A program made the translations under genes and the position numbers. This document shows, piece by piece, positions 24,654-33,707 of a DNA stretch of 40,924 bases. Position 1 is the first letter of the stretch. Every line of letters starts with the position of its first letter. This DNA is from an uncultured Verrucomicrobiales bacterium (lineage in GTDB: Bacteria > Verrucomicrobiota > Verrucomicrobiia > Verrucomicrobiales > Akkermansiaceae): assembly GCA_937951675.1 (NCBI GenBank), contig CALFBI010000016.1:1-40924 (forward strand), given 5' to 3'. The notes under the pieces are model-generated. The model was not told the origin of the DNA. It ran no database searches and saw only the letters and a program-made list of their open reading frames with translations.

Positions 24654-25466
24654 ATGCATTATATTGAGCCCCACGGCCACATGGTCAGTAGAACTACGGC
24701 CGATTATGAATCCATTGCCCAAGCAGGCTGTGTGGCACTCTGCGAACCAGCCTTCTGGGCAGGGTATGACCGCTCTTCTCCAGCTGGGTTTTATGACTAC
24801 TACAGACAGCTCACTGAATACGAGCCTCGTCGTGCCGCACAATTCGGAATCGATCATTATTGCTGGCTTTGTATTAACCCAAAAGAAGCCGAAGACCCAA
24901 GCTTTGCCCGTGAGGTGATGTCGATCATTCCGGAATTTCTTGATTGCCCCAACGTTTTAGGAATCGGGGAAATAGGGCTCAATAAGAATACAAAAAATGA
25001 ACTCGCTATTTTTGAGGAGCATCTGGAAATCGCTCAAAAATATGATCTTCCGATCCTCATTCATACGCCTCACCTAGAAGATAAGCTAAAGGGCACCAAG
25101 TTAATCCTTGATGCTCTAAAAAATGCAAACGTCGACCGGGGTCGAGTCGTCATTGATCATGTCGAAGAACACACCGCCCCTCTTGTCCTCGACCAAGGGT
25201 ATTGGGCCGGAATGACTCTTTACCCCATTTCTAAATGCACCGCTGCCCGCGCAGTGGATATCCTCGAAACTTTTGGAATGGAACAAATCTGGATGAACTC
25301 GGCTTGTGATTGGGGTGTTTCTGATCCACTCGCTGTTGTGAAATGCGCGCTCGAGATGAAGAAACGTCAGCACACCCTCACTACGGTGCAGAAAGTGATT
25401 TTTGAGAACCCTAAAGAATTCTTATCACAGTGCCCGAACTTTAAAGTGAATCAGCTTCTTCAATAA
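24654..25466 (+). CDS. EboB-like TatD-family metal-dependent hydrolase
   Basis: This 270-residue TIM-barrel hydrolase starts with the metal motif EPHGHM (HxH type). It continues with LGIGEIGLNKN (metal Glu), LPILIHTPH, RVVIDHVEEHT and MNSACDWGVSD (Asp). These are the usual TatD/amidohydrolase metal ligands. The HMVSRTTADYE...CEPAFWAGYDRSS pattern is that of the TatD branch associated with ebo clusters, distinct from the DNase TatD. The substrate is unknown. Genes eboE and eboC lie about 20 kb upstream in this window, so the ebo set is split here. It follows the 90-aa gene by 38 bp and converges on trpD. Confidence 0.85.
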   Translation: MHYIEPHGHMVSRTTADYESIAQAGCVALCEPAFWAGYDRSSPAGFYDYYRQLTEYEPRRAAQFGIDHYCWLCINPKEAEDPSFAREVMSIIPEFLDCPNVLGIGEIGLNKNTKNELAIFEEHLEIAQKYDLPILIHTPHLEDKLKGTKLILDALKNANVDRGRVVIDHVEEHTAPLVLDQGYWAGMTLYPISKCTAARAVDILETFGMEQIWMNSACDWGVSDPLAVVKCALEMKKRQHTLTTVQKVIFENPKEFLSQCPNFKVNQLLQ

Positions 25467-25506
25467 AACCCTTCTCCGTTCTCCGGATTCCCACCCAGAT
25501 GAAAGC

Positions 25507-25525
25507 GCTCACCACTCCGGTGAGC
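25507..25525. other. Perfect stem-loop between convergent TatD-like and trpD genes
   Basis: GCTCACC and GGTGAGC form a 7-bp perfect stem around a 5-nt loop. No U tract follows on either strand, so it is not a classical terminator, but its place between converging genes suggests a role in mRNA 3' ends. Confidence 0.45.
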
Positions 25526-25611
25526 ACGTTCCCATGATCAATGACATAAAAACCCCAGGTTGAAATACTTCTTAGTAAGTAAAGATAACGCCCTCCGTCC
25601 CAGACGATGAG

Positions 25612-26652
25612 TTAAGATAAATCCTGTAACTGTCTCAGCCTTTCATAGGCCATCCCACCATCAATGAGCTGGCGGGCGCGTTCCACCCCAGCCAAGAGAG
25701 AGTCAACAACTCCGGCTGCCGCAAGTCCGGCCGCTGCATTCGCAAGCACCATTTGGCGTTTTGCTCCTTGGATCGACCCCTCTAAGACCCCTTTAAGAAT
25801 TTCAGCGTTTTCAGAAGCGCCCCCTCCTCGGAGCTCTTCGACCTTCACTCGCTTAATGCCTAATTCCTCTGGTGTTACCGTCAGGGAACTCATGACGCCT
25901 TCTTCTACTCGGTTCACTTGGGTTGGTCCCATCACGCTGACCTCGTCGACAGGTTGCCCATCCGCTGTTTTCCCCTGAACAACCCAGGCACGTTTACGCC
26001 CAAGTTCTTCGAGAATGTCGGGATAAACCGACAGCATCTCCGGCTTACTCACTCCAATGAGTTGATTCTCGGGGCGAGCAGGATTCAAGAGAGGCCCGAT
26101 TAAGTTGAAAATTGTTTTCACCCCTTCCTTTGCCAAAAGCTGGCGGACAGGTGCAACCGCTTTAAAAGCGGGATGATATTGTGGAGCAAAAAGAAAAGCG
26201 ACTCCCGCTTTCTCCAGAATCATTTGCAGCTTCTCAGCAGGTTGCTCGATGTTAATGCCCAGTGCTTCCAAGACATCTGCTCCCCCACTCTTTGAAGTCA
26301 CGCCGCGGTTCCCATGCTTCATCACGGTGCATCCTCCTGCCGCGATCACAAACATGCTCGTCGTCGAGACATTAAACAAGTCCAGCTGATCTCCCCCGGT
26401 TCCACAGACATCGATCGTTGGCCCCGAAAAACGGGTAAAATCCAGCTGTGGATCAATGGCATATTTGAGGCAGCAAGCCACGAAAGCACTGATTTCGGCC
26501 GCCGTTTCCCCCTTCTTCGACAGAGCCTTCAGAAAGTCCGCTTTCACTTGAACTTCTGCCTTTTCATCCAACAAGTAAGTCACGACTTCTGCAATCTGCG
26601 CTGCATTTAAATCTTCTCTACGGGCGGCTTGTGCGATCAGGTTATTTATCAC
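25612..26652 (-). CDS. trpD: Anthranilate phosphoribosyltransferase
   Basis: The 346-residue enzyme catalyses the second committed step of tryptophan synthesis, joining anthranilate and PRPP. Diagnostic motifs are CGTGGDQLDLFNVSTTSMFV (glycine-rich PRPP site), KHGNRGVTSKSGGADVLEALG (KHGNR...SG-SAD type), NLIGPLLNPARP and a late DEVS motif (GQPVDEVSVMGP). The length is typical. The start is a GTG at 26652 with no clear Shine-Dalgarno. No other trp gene is in the window, so the pathway is dispersed. It is divergent from purL across about 170 bp. Confidence 0.96.
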   Translation of the reverse strand: MINNLIAQAARREDLNAAQIAEVVTYLLDEKAEVQVKADFLKALSKKGETAAEISAFVACCLKYAIDPQLDFTRFSGPTIDVCGTGGDQLDLFNVSTTSMFVIAAGGCTVMKHGNRGVTSKSGGADVLEALGINIEQPAEKLQMILEKAGVAFLFAPQYHPAFKAVAPVRQLLAKEGVKTIFNLIGPLLNPARPENQLIGVSKPEMLSVYPDILEELGRKRAWVVQGKTADGQPVDEVSVMGPTQVNRVEEGVMSSLTVTPEELGIKRVKVEELRGGGASENAEILKGVLEGSIQGAKRQMVLANAAAGLAAAGVVDSLLAGVERARQLIDGGMAYERLRQLQDLS

Positions 26653-26824
26653 TTTTTTAGATGTTTGTCGCTAAGATCATGAGAGCTTCCTCTTAAAGTT
26701 GCAATCATGGATCCATAAGACTCCTTGTAAATTGATTCATTCAGCTTGCCCTCGTCACGAGAACACCTAGGATTCCGACCTCTTTAAGAAAGGAGAAACC
26801 CTACTAAAAGCAGGACGAAAGGAT

Positions 26825-29800
26825 ATGAATCGGATATTTGTAGAGAAAAAGGCAGGCTTTAACACTGAAGCAAAGGAACTCTTCCGAGATCTTAAGGAAA
26901 ACCTAGGGCTTTCAGCCTTAGAAACGGTGCGCTGTATTCAACGCTATGACGTTGATCGCTTGAGCCCTGAAGAATTTGAAGAAGCAAGTCGTCTCATTTT
27001 ATCTGAGCCGCAAGTGGAGCAAGTGAGCTCAAACTTAGAAGTTCAGGATGGAGATATCGTGTTTGCAATCGAATACTTGCCAGGTCAGTTCGATCAACGC
27101 GCCGACTCAGCCGCTCAATGCGTCCAAATTCTAACTCAAAAAGAGCGGCCCCTCATCGCCTCCGCGAAAACAATCGTTCTGACCGGAAAGCTGACTGATG
27201 CTGAAGTTGAATCCATTAAAGACTACGTCATCAATCAGGTCGATTCGCGGGAAGCATCCCTTTCTCTTCCTTCTACTCTCGAAACTCCGATCACAGAACC
27301 TGCTCCGGTGGCGCGTCTCGAAAATTTCAATACCGCTAGTGAAGATGACATCACGCAAATGGCAGAAAACTTAGGCCTCGCGATGACTCCCGCGGACCTC
27401 CTTTTCTGTCAAAAATATTTCCGTGATGAAGAAGGCCGGGTGCCGAGCCTTACTGAGATTCGCATGCTCGACACCTATTGGTCTGACCACTGCCGCCACA
27501 CCACTTTCGCAACCGAAATCACCGACGTCTCATTCGAGCAAGGTGCTGGAGCCATCGAAAAATCTTACCGCACTTATCAAGCTACTCGCGAACTTGTTTA
27601 CGGAAAAGATACGGATCGGAAAGAGACTCTCATGGACATCGCCCTCATGGGCATGAAAGAGCTCCGTCGCTCCGGAGAACTCGACAACCTAGAAGTCTCT
27701 GAAGAAATCAACGCCGCTAGTATTGACGTCACTATTAAAGTAGATGGCGAAGAGCAAAACTGGCTGGTGATGTTCAAAAACGAAACTCATAACCACCCCA
27801 CAGAGATCGAGCCTTTTGGAGGCGCCGCCACTTGTCTTGGTGGTTGTATTCGGGACCCTCTTTCTGGGCGATCCTACGTTTATCAAGCGATGAGAGTCAC
27901 TGGTGCCGCAGACCCTACCGCCGCCTTTGAAGACACCTTACCCGGGAAACTCCCTCAACGGAAAATTTGTCAGGGCGCGGCTCACGGTTACAGCTCTTAC
28001 GGGAATCAAATCGGCCTCGCCACAGGCGAAGTTGCTGAAGTTTATCATCCTCGCTATGTCGCTAAACGAATGGAAATCGGCGCCGTGGTTGCCGCCGCTC
28101 CACGAGAGAATGTCTTCCGTGGCACTCCTGCCAATGGCGATTACATTCTTCTCATCGGTGGTCGCACTGGACGGGATGGAGTGGGTGGTGCCACAGGCTC
28201 CTCGAAAGAGCACACTGAAACAGCTCTCGAAAATAGCGCTGAAGTTCAAAAAGGCGATCCTCCTACCGAACGTAAAGTGCAACGCCTCTTCCGCGATGCT
28301 GAACTCGCGCCTAAGATCAAACGTTGTAATGACTTCGGCGCAGGAGGCATCTCCGTCGCGATTGGAGAACTTGCCGACAGTCTCGACATCAACCTCGATC
28401 ATGTTCTTAAAAAGTATGACGGCCTTGACGGCACTGAGCTTGCCATTTCCGAATCACAAGAACGGATGGCGATTGTCATCACCCCTACCGATCTCAACTT
28501 CTTCCTTCAGAAATGTAAGTCCGAAAACTTGGAGTGCGTTCACGTTGCCGAAGTCAAAGACCATGGAAGACTACGTATGACGTGGAAAGGCGACGAGATC
28601 GTCAACTTAAGCCGAGCTTTTCTCGAAACCAATGGGGTGCAGATGCAAGCCCAAATCAAAGTCACTACCCCGAAACCAATTGACTCACCTTTAAGAAAAC
28701 CTCTTCCTCAAACTCCCGATTCGGCGACACTCACCCAAAAAGCTCTCCACACGATGGCAGACCTTAACCAATGCTCTCAAAAAGGGCTTGGTGAACAATT
28801 TGACGCCTCCATCGGAGCGGGAACGGTTCTACACCCATTCGGAGGAAAAACACAAATGACACCTCCTAATGCGATGGTGGCTAAAATCCCGGTTTTAAAA
28901 GGGAAAACGGATGCTTGCACCTACATGAGTTGGGGGTTCAACCCTCGGATTGCATGCTGGTCCCCCTACCACGGAGCCATTTATGCCGTAACAGAGTCTG
29001 TCTGTAAAATCATCGCTTCTGGGGCAAAACTCGAAGATATCAGACTCACTTTCCAAGAGTATTTTGAAAAACTCGGTCAGTCCCCTGAACGCTGGGGGAA
29101 ACCTTTCAGTGCCCTACTTGGAGCTTATGAAGTGCAACACGCCCTTCGGCTTGCTGCGATTGGCGGTAAAGATAGTATGTCAGGCTCTTTCAAAGAAATC
29201 GACGTCCCTCCTACTTTAGTTTCTTTTGCAGTTGCTCCTGGCTCAAGTGAACGTGCTCTTTCTCCTGAGTTCAAAGAAGCTGGCAATGTGATTTCTTTGA
29301 TTCAAATCGAGCGAGATGAAAACGGGATTCCTCTTTTCGAACAACTTCGTGAATTTGCCGGGAAAATCTATCAGGAATGTTCTACTGGAAACACTCTTAG
29401 TATCCAATCTCTCGATGAAGGAGGCCTTGTTTCAGGGCTATCTAAAATGTGCTTCGGTAACATGATTGGAGCTGACGTTTCTGCAGACGACTTCTTCCAA
29501 GAACGCTATGCCGGCTTCCTCGTTGAGTCGAAAAAACCTTTACCAAAAGGCATGCGTGCTGAAATCATTGGTCAGACGGTTAATACCTCAGAACTCATTA
29601 TGAATGATGAGGCTGTCTCTCTCTCCTCCTTACTTGAAGCTTACCGCAGCCCCCTTGAAGGCGTCTACCCGAGTCAGATCCCGACTCCTCCGACCAAGGT
29701 TGAAACATTCCGGTCAGACAAAACCTCTTCACCGCGCACGAAACCTGTTAGATCCCCTCGCCCACGAGTCATTATTCCCGTGTTCCCTGGAACCAATTGT

Positions 29801-30556
29801 GAATATGACACCGCCAGGGTCTTCGAAGAAGCGGGAGCTGAAGCTCAAACTCTCGTTTTCCAAAATTTAAATCCCGCTGCTGTTGAGGAATCTTTACAGG
29901 CTCTGGCCGAAGCCATTAACCAATCTGAGATCCTTATGATTCCAGGAGGGTTCAGCGCCGGAGACGAGCCCGCTGGCTCTGGTAAATTTATCGCGACAGT
30001 GCTTCGTAATCCTGTTGTTCGTGATTCTGTCATGAACCTTCTCAAGAAACGTGAAGGCCTCATTTTAGGAATCTGTAATGGCTTCCAAGCCCTTATTAAA
30101 ACAGGTCTTGTTCCTTACGGAGAAATTCGTGATCCACAGGCTGACGCCCCAACCCTTTGTCATAACGACATTAGCCGCCACGTTTCTTCTTATGTCACCA
30201 CTCGGATTTGCTCCAAGCTCTCTCCTTGGCTAAGTGAATGCCATGTCGACCAGCTTCATCATATTCCGGTCTCACACGGGGAAGGTAAATTCTACGCTTC
30301 TCCCGCGATGATTGCAGAGCTCGCCGCAAAGGGACAAATCGCAACTCAGTATACCAACCATGAGGGTGAACCTTTAATGGATATCTCTGTGAATCCTAAT
30401 GGATCCGTCCATGCGATTGAAGGAATCTCTAGCCCTTGCGGCCATGTCCTTGGGAAAATGGGTCACAGCGAAAGACAAGGCAGCTATATCGCCAAGAATA
30501 TTCCTGGAATCAAAGATCAAAAAATCTTTAAATCTGGAGTGCAATACTTCCTCTAA
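26825..30556 (+). CDS. purL: Phosphoribosylformylglycinamidine synthase, single-chain with glutaminase domain
   Basis: The 1243-residue enzyme performs step four of purine synthesis (FGAR + Gln + ATP to FGAM). An N-terminal PurS-like region is followed by the synthase halves, with LDTYWSDHCRHTTF, KNETHNHPTEIEPFGGAATCLGG and NDFGAGGISVAIGELAD. A class I glutaminase domain runs from about residue 978 (IIPVFPGTNCEYD), with nucleophile Cys near residue 1084 (LGICNGFQAL) and HGEGKF near 1150. The YWSDHCRHTTF form is that of the clostridial/Bacteroides-type long PurL rather than the proteobacterial one. AAAGGA lies directly before the ATG, one of the few clear Shine-Dalgarno elements here. The following gene pgsA starts 35 bp later. 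Confidence 0.96.
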   Translation: MNRIFVEKKAGFNTEAKELFRDLKENLGLSALETVRCIQRYDVDRLSPEEFEEASRLILSEPQVEQVSSNLEVQDGDIVFAIEYLPGQFDQRADSAAQCVQILTQKERPLIASAKTIVLTGKLTDAEVESIKDYVINQVDSREASLSLPSTLETPITEPAPVARLENFNTASEDDITQMAENLGLAMTPADLLFCQKYFRDEEGRVPSLTEIRMLDTYWSDHCRHTTFATEITDVSFEQGAGAIEKSYRTYQATRELVYGKDTDRKETLMDIALMGMKELRRSGELDNLEVSEEINAASIDVTIKVDGEEQNWLVMFKNETHNHPTEIEPFGGAATCLGGCIRDPLSGRSYVYQAMRVTGAADPTAAFEDTLPGKLPQRKICQGAAHGYSSYGNQIGLATGEVAEVYHPRYVAKRMEIGAVVAAAPRENVFRGTPANGDYILLIGGRTGRDGVGGATGSSKEHTETALENSAEVQKGDPPTERKVQRLFRDAELAPKIKRCNDFGAGGISVAIGELADSLDINLDHVLKKYDGLDGTELAISESQERMAIVITPTDLNFFLQKCKSENLECVHVAEVKDHGRLRMTWKGDEIVNLSRAFLETNGVQMQAQIKVTTPKPIDSPLRKPLPQTPDSATLTQKALHTMADLNQCSQKGLGEQFDASIGAGTVLHPFGGKTQMTPPNAMVAKIPVLKGKTDACTYMSWGFNPRIACWSPYHGAIYAVTESVCKIIASGAKLEDIRLTFQEYFEKLGQSPERWGKPFSALLGAYEVQHALRLAAIGGKDSMSGSFKEIDVPPTLVSFAVAPGSSERALSPEFKEAGNVISLIQIERDENGIPLFEQLREFAGKIYQECSTGNTLSIQSLDEGGLVSGLSKMCFGNMIGADVSADDFFQERYAGFLVESKKPLPKGMRAEIIGQTVNTSELIMNDEAVSLSSLLEAYRSPLEGVYPSQIPTPPTKVETFRSDKTSSPRTKPVRSPRPRVIIPVFPGTNCEYDTARVFEEAGAEAQTLVFQNLNPAAVEESLQALAEAINQSEILMIPGGFSAGDEPAGSGKFIATVLRNPVVRDSVMNLLKKREGLILGICNGFQALIKTGLVPYGEIRDPQADAPTLCHNDISRHVSSYVTTRICSKLSPWLSECHVDQLHHIPVSHGEGKFYASPAMIAELAAKGQIATQYTNHEGEPLMDISVNPNGSVHAIEGISSPCGHVLGKMGHSERQGSYIAKNIPGIKDQKIFKSGVQYFL

Positions 30557-30591
30557 AACTCTCTTCATCATTTCTTTTCTCACATGAGCTC

Positions 30592-31164
30592 ATGACTTGG
30601 GCTAACCTCATCACCTCGTTCCGACTTGGCCTCGTTCCGGTTTTTGCCGCTCTTGCGATCACTTATTCTGATCACCAAGCGCAACATCTGGCAGATTCTC
30701 CAGTTCGATGGTGGGCTTTAGGCGTTTTTATCCTTGCCGCCACCTTAGATGGTCTTGATGGCTGGATCGCACGCAAGCTGAATCAAACCTCTTTCCTTGG
30801 AGCGATTCTAGACCCCCTTGCTGATAAATCTCTCATGCTCACTGCAATCACCTGCCTCAGCTTTTTTCCTTGGGGAGATCCTTGGGGCCTTCCCTCGTGG
30901 GCTGTCGCCATTATCATTGCCCGTGAAATGGTGATTTTAGGTGGAATTGTCATTCTCTATACCCTCAATCAGCGAGTCCCCATTGTTCCACACTGGTCCA
31001 GTAAAGTGAGCACCATTGCCCAAATGATCCTGATTGGATGGATTATGTTGCAATGGATTCCTCTTTCTCCCATTTATCCGGCTTGCATCGCAGTTGTCTT
31101 TACCCTTTGGTCGGGCTTTGCTTATATCAAGCAAGGCATCCGCCAACTACCTCACCCAGCTTAA
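30592..31164 (+). CDS. pgsA: CDP-alcohol phosphatidyltransferase, probably PgsA
   Basis: The 190-residue inner-membrane enzyme has several transmembrane helices. The CDP-OH-P signature D-G-x2-A-R-x8-G-x3-D-x3-D is present as DGWIARKLNQTSFLGAILDP followed by LADK. It most likely makes phosphatidylglycerol phosphate from CDP-diacylglycerol and glycerol-3-phosphate. The N-terminal NLITSFRLGLVPVFAAL is typical of PgsA, while a cardiolipin or serine transferase is less likely. The stop shares its last base with the der start (TAATG). Confidence 0.88.
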   Translation: MTWANLITSFRLGLVPVFAALAITYSDHQAQHLADSPVRWWALGVFILAATLDGLDGWIARKLNQTSFLGAILDPLADKSLMLTAITCLSFFPWGDPWGLPSWAVAIIIAREMVILGGIVILYTLNQRVPIVPHWSSKVSTIAQMILIGWIMLQWIPLSPIYPACIAVVFTLWSGFAYIKQGIRQLPHPA

Positions 31165-32555
31165 TGTCGCACTACCAACCAACCGTCGCCATTGTCGGAA
31201 GACCGAACGTCGGAAAATCCGCTTTATTTAACCGACTAGCGAGTCGTCAAATTGCGATTGTCCATGATCAACCAGGGGTCACTCGAGACCGCGTTAATGC
31301 TCCCTGCCCTCTTACTCAAGTTCCATCTGAACTGATCGACACCGGAGGAATCGGAACTCTCTTAGATGACGGGTTTAGCGCCGCTGTTCTTACGGAGGCT
31401 CAAATCGCAATGGCATCTGCTGACCTCATTCTTTTCGTGGTTGATTCCCGAGAAGGCGTCACTTCCATTGACGAAGAGCTTGCCTTTCAACTTCGTAAAG
31501 CGAAAGCCCCTGTTCAACTCTTGCTTAATAAAGCGGATACCGAGGTGCAGGACCTCATGATTGGAGACTTTGCTAAATTAGGACTCGGAGAAGGTCTCCC
31601 AGTCTCTGCGGCACACGGTAAGAATATGGACCTCCTTCTTGACCAAATGGATAAGGTATTGACCCCATTGGCCGAAGAAATCGAAGAACAAGTCACCGAA
31701 ATCGAAAAAGAAGGCCTTAAGATCGCTGTCGTTGGAAAACCAAACGCTGGAAAATCGTCTCTCATTAATGCCATTCTCAAAGACGAACGCTCGATCGTCT
31801 CAGAGGTAGCAGGCACCACAAGAGATGCCGTCGACATTCCCTACGAATTCGAAGGCGAAAGACACACTTTAATCGATACCGCAGGGCTCAGGCCTCGTTC
31901 TCGGATGGATAGCTCCGTTGAGGTCTTCTCTGCGATGCGGTCAGAGCGATCAGTCCGAAGAGCTGATCTCTGCCTCCTTGTTGTCGATCTTGCGGCAGGA
32001 ATCTCTGCTCAAGATCGTAAAATTGCCCGCTTGATCCAAAAGGAGAAGAAACCTTGCCTCATCGTTGCTAACAAATACGACCTCTTTCATCCTGACTCCG
32101 ATCGCACCGCACGTCTCGAAGAAGCGGGTGAACACGTTCGCAACGAACTCTTCTTCCTCAGCTACGCGCCTTTTGTCTGCGTCTCGGCGCTCAAAAATCA
32201 AGCTCTGAGCAGAATCTTTGGAGAAGTGAAAAAAATAAGAGATCTTTCTCAAGAAGTCACAAGCACTGGGCAGCTTAACCGCCTTTTAAGTGATGCCGTT
32301 ATCAAAAACCCTCCTTCGGAGCACAAAAAATATAACAAACGCATCAAAATCCTTTACGGCACAGCCGCTGTAAATGATCGCTATCGCGCTATTCCAGTGC
32401 CCACTTACATTCTCTTTGTGAATGACAAGCGTCTAATGCAAGACAGCTACGAACAATACCTGTCTAACTATATTCACTCTCAGCACCGTAGTTATGGAGT
32501 TCCTGTCATTTTCTCAATCCGTTCTCGATCGAGTAAGGGCAAACTATCACATTAA
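31164..32555 (+). CDS. der: Ribosome-assembly GTPase Der (EngA)
   Basis: The 463-residue protein has two tandem GTPase domains and a C-terminal KH-like domain. P-loops are GRPNVGKS (about residue 12) and GKPNAGKS (about 191). DTGG and DTAG switch motifs and NKAD and NKYD specificity motifs are present in order. Der acts in 50S subunit maturation and is essential in most bacteria. The frame is open 42 codons upstream inside pgsA, but MSHYQPTVAIVGRPNVGKS at 31164 is the natural start and forms TAATG with the pgsA stop. Confidence 0.96.
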   Translation: MSHYQPTVAIVGRPNVGKSALFNRLASRQIAIVHDQPGVTRDRVNAPCPLTQVPSELIDTGGIGTLLDDGFSAAVLTEAQIAMASADLILFVVDSREGVTSIDEELAFQLRKAKAPVQLLLNKADTEVQDLMIGDFAKLGLGEGLPVSAAHGKNMDLLLDQMDKVLTPLAEEIEEQVTEIEKEGLKIAVVGKPNAGKSSLINAILKDERSIVSEVAGTTRDAVDIPYEFEGERHTLIDTAGLRPRSRMDSSVEVFSAMRSERSVRRADLCLLVVDLAAGISAQDRKIARLIQKEKKPCLIVANKYDLFHPDSDRTARLEEAGEHVRNELFFLSYAPFVCVSALKNQALSRIFGEVKKIRDLSQEVTSTGQLNRLLSDAVIKNPPSEHKKYNKRIKILYGTAAVNDRYRAIPVPTYILFVNDKRLMQDSYEQYLSNYIHSQHRSYGVPVIFSIRSRSSKGKLSH

Positions 32556-32612
32556 TCCCCTTTTCAAAAATCCACTTGCGTTGAACTCCCCCTTCATAGA
32601 AAATACAGCATC

Positions 32613-32984
32613 ATGAAATTAACACCTTACCTTTGCTCACTCGGTTTACTCGCTTTGGCATCATGCCAAGAAAAGCCTGCCGTTGAAAAACAAGCTACTC
32701 CTGAAACTCAAAGTGAAACTTCAGTAACCGCTCCAGCAACCTCAGAGGAATCAACTTATCTTGTAACTATGACAGGCGTCACTTGTGGAGGTTGCCAGTC
32801 TTATGTCCGTGGATCTTTCAAAGACTTCCAAGGCTTCAAATCGATCAAATTCGCTGATGGCACAGAAAAAGGCACGCAAGCTGTTACTGTGATCGCAGCA
32901 GAAGGCGTCACAAAAGAGCAAGCCATCGCGGCTCTTGGCAAAAAAGCAAATACCTTCGTTGTTAAAGACTTTGCCTCACAGTAA
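32613..32984 (+). CDS. Lipoprotein with heavy-metal-associated (HMA) domain
   Basis: This 123-residue protein has a lipoprotein signal (LLALASC, Cys at about 19), then a Glu/Thr/Ser/Ala-rich linker (about 20-48) and an HMA-like ferredoxin fold. The metal-binding motif TGVTCGGCQSYV (C-x-x-C) lies at about residues 55-66, and AVTVIAAEGVTKEQAIAAL in the second half is of HMA type. It should bind a soft metal such as copper outside the cytoplasmic membrane. Most HMA domains are cytosolic chaperones or parts of P-type ATPases, so a stand-alone lipoprotein form is less usual. No metal transporter is nearby. The methyltransferase frame overlaps its 3' end. Confidence 0.82.
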   Translation: MKLTPYLCSLGLLALASCQEKPAVEKQATPETQSETSVTAPATSEESTYLVTMTGVTCGGCQSYVRGSFKDFQGFKSIKFADGTEKGTQAVTVIAAEGVTKEQAIAALGKKANTFVVKDFASQ

Positions 32985-33624
32985 AGACCACTTTATTGAT
33001 TTTCGAGATCACGCTTCTTCCTTATGGGAGAAGCGTTATTTATGTGGAGATACTCCTTGGGATAAAGGCCAAGCGCACCCTTTTCTCAAAAAGGCGTTTC
33101 AAAACACATTGCTTTCTTCGCCAAGCTTAAGCGCCCCTCTCTCTGTCTTAGTCCCCGGATGTGGCAAGGCTCATGATGTCGAAGCGATTGCCTCCCTTGG
33201 TCATCATGTCATCGGAATAGACCTCTCACCCTCCGCGATTCAAGCCGCCCAAGAGCGCCTAACGCCATTGTCCTCTCAACAAAAAATCGAGCTCAAAACT
33301 CTCGATTTCTTTCTTCCCCCTAAGAAACAATACGATCTTATTTGGGAGCATACATGCTTCTGTGCGATCCTTCCCGAGCAGCGCTCACTCTACGCACAAA
33401 GCGCCGCTTCACATCTGAATGAGCAAGGAAAACTCCTCGGTGTCTTTTTCATCTCAGATGACAAGTGCACCGAACCTCACCAAGGCCCTCCTTTCTTTGC
33501 CCACATCGACGAAGTTCAGGACTCCTTTGCTCCCTTTTTCAATCTCTTATCTCACAGCCCTGTCGATTCGACTTTCCCAGGCCGTCACGGAGAGGAAAGA
33601 CTCTTCTTTTTCGAAAAGAAGTAA
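32971..33624 (+). CDS. TPMT-family SAM-dependent methyltransferase
   Basis: The protein (about 217 residues) has the thiopurine-methyltransferase-like start WEKRYLCGDTPWDKGQAHPFL. The SAM-binding VLVPGCGKAHDV, the acidic VIGIDLSPSAIQAAQ, YDLIWEHTCFCAILPEQR and the terminal GRHGEERLFFFEKK follow. Relatives methylate thiols, selenium, tellurium or halide ions. No ATG lies upstream of the conserved part. Candidate starts are TTG codons at 32935, 32959 and 32971, all inside the end of the HMA gene. The last gives the shortest overlap and is chosen with low certainty. Confidence 0.8.
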   Translation: MPHSKDHFIDFRDHASSLWEKRYLCGDTPWDKGQAHPFLKKAFQNTLLSSPSLSAPLSVLVPGCGKAHDVEAIASLGHHVIGIDLSPSAIQAAQERLTPLSSQQKIELKTLDFFLPPKKQYDLIWEHTCFCAILPEQRSLYAQSAASHLNEQGKLLGVFFISDDKCTEPHQGPPFFAHIDEVQDSFAPFFNLLSHSPVDSTFPGRHGEERLFFFEKK

Positions 33625-33707
33625 ACAACGCTTTTGTATCACCGCAAAGAGGCTGGAGTTCATTTCCGCTTTGCAAATAAGAAGAAACTCTTCCAAGATC
33701 TTCATCG

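Noticed and set aside
27938-28402. 154-aa antisense frame inside purL
   Set aside because: Shadow of a conserved gene with no motif and no ribosome binding site.
27903-28580. 225-aa open frame on the plus strand inside purL
   Set aside because: It lies wholly within a confident purL domain in another frame; the residue composition is that of a shifted reading.
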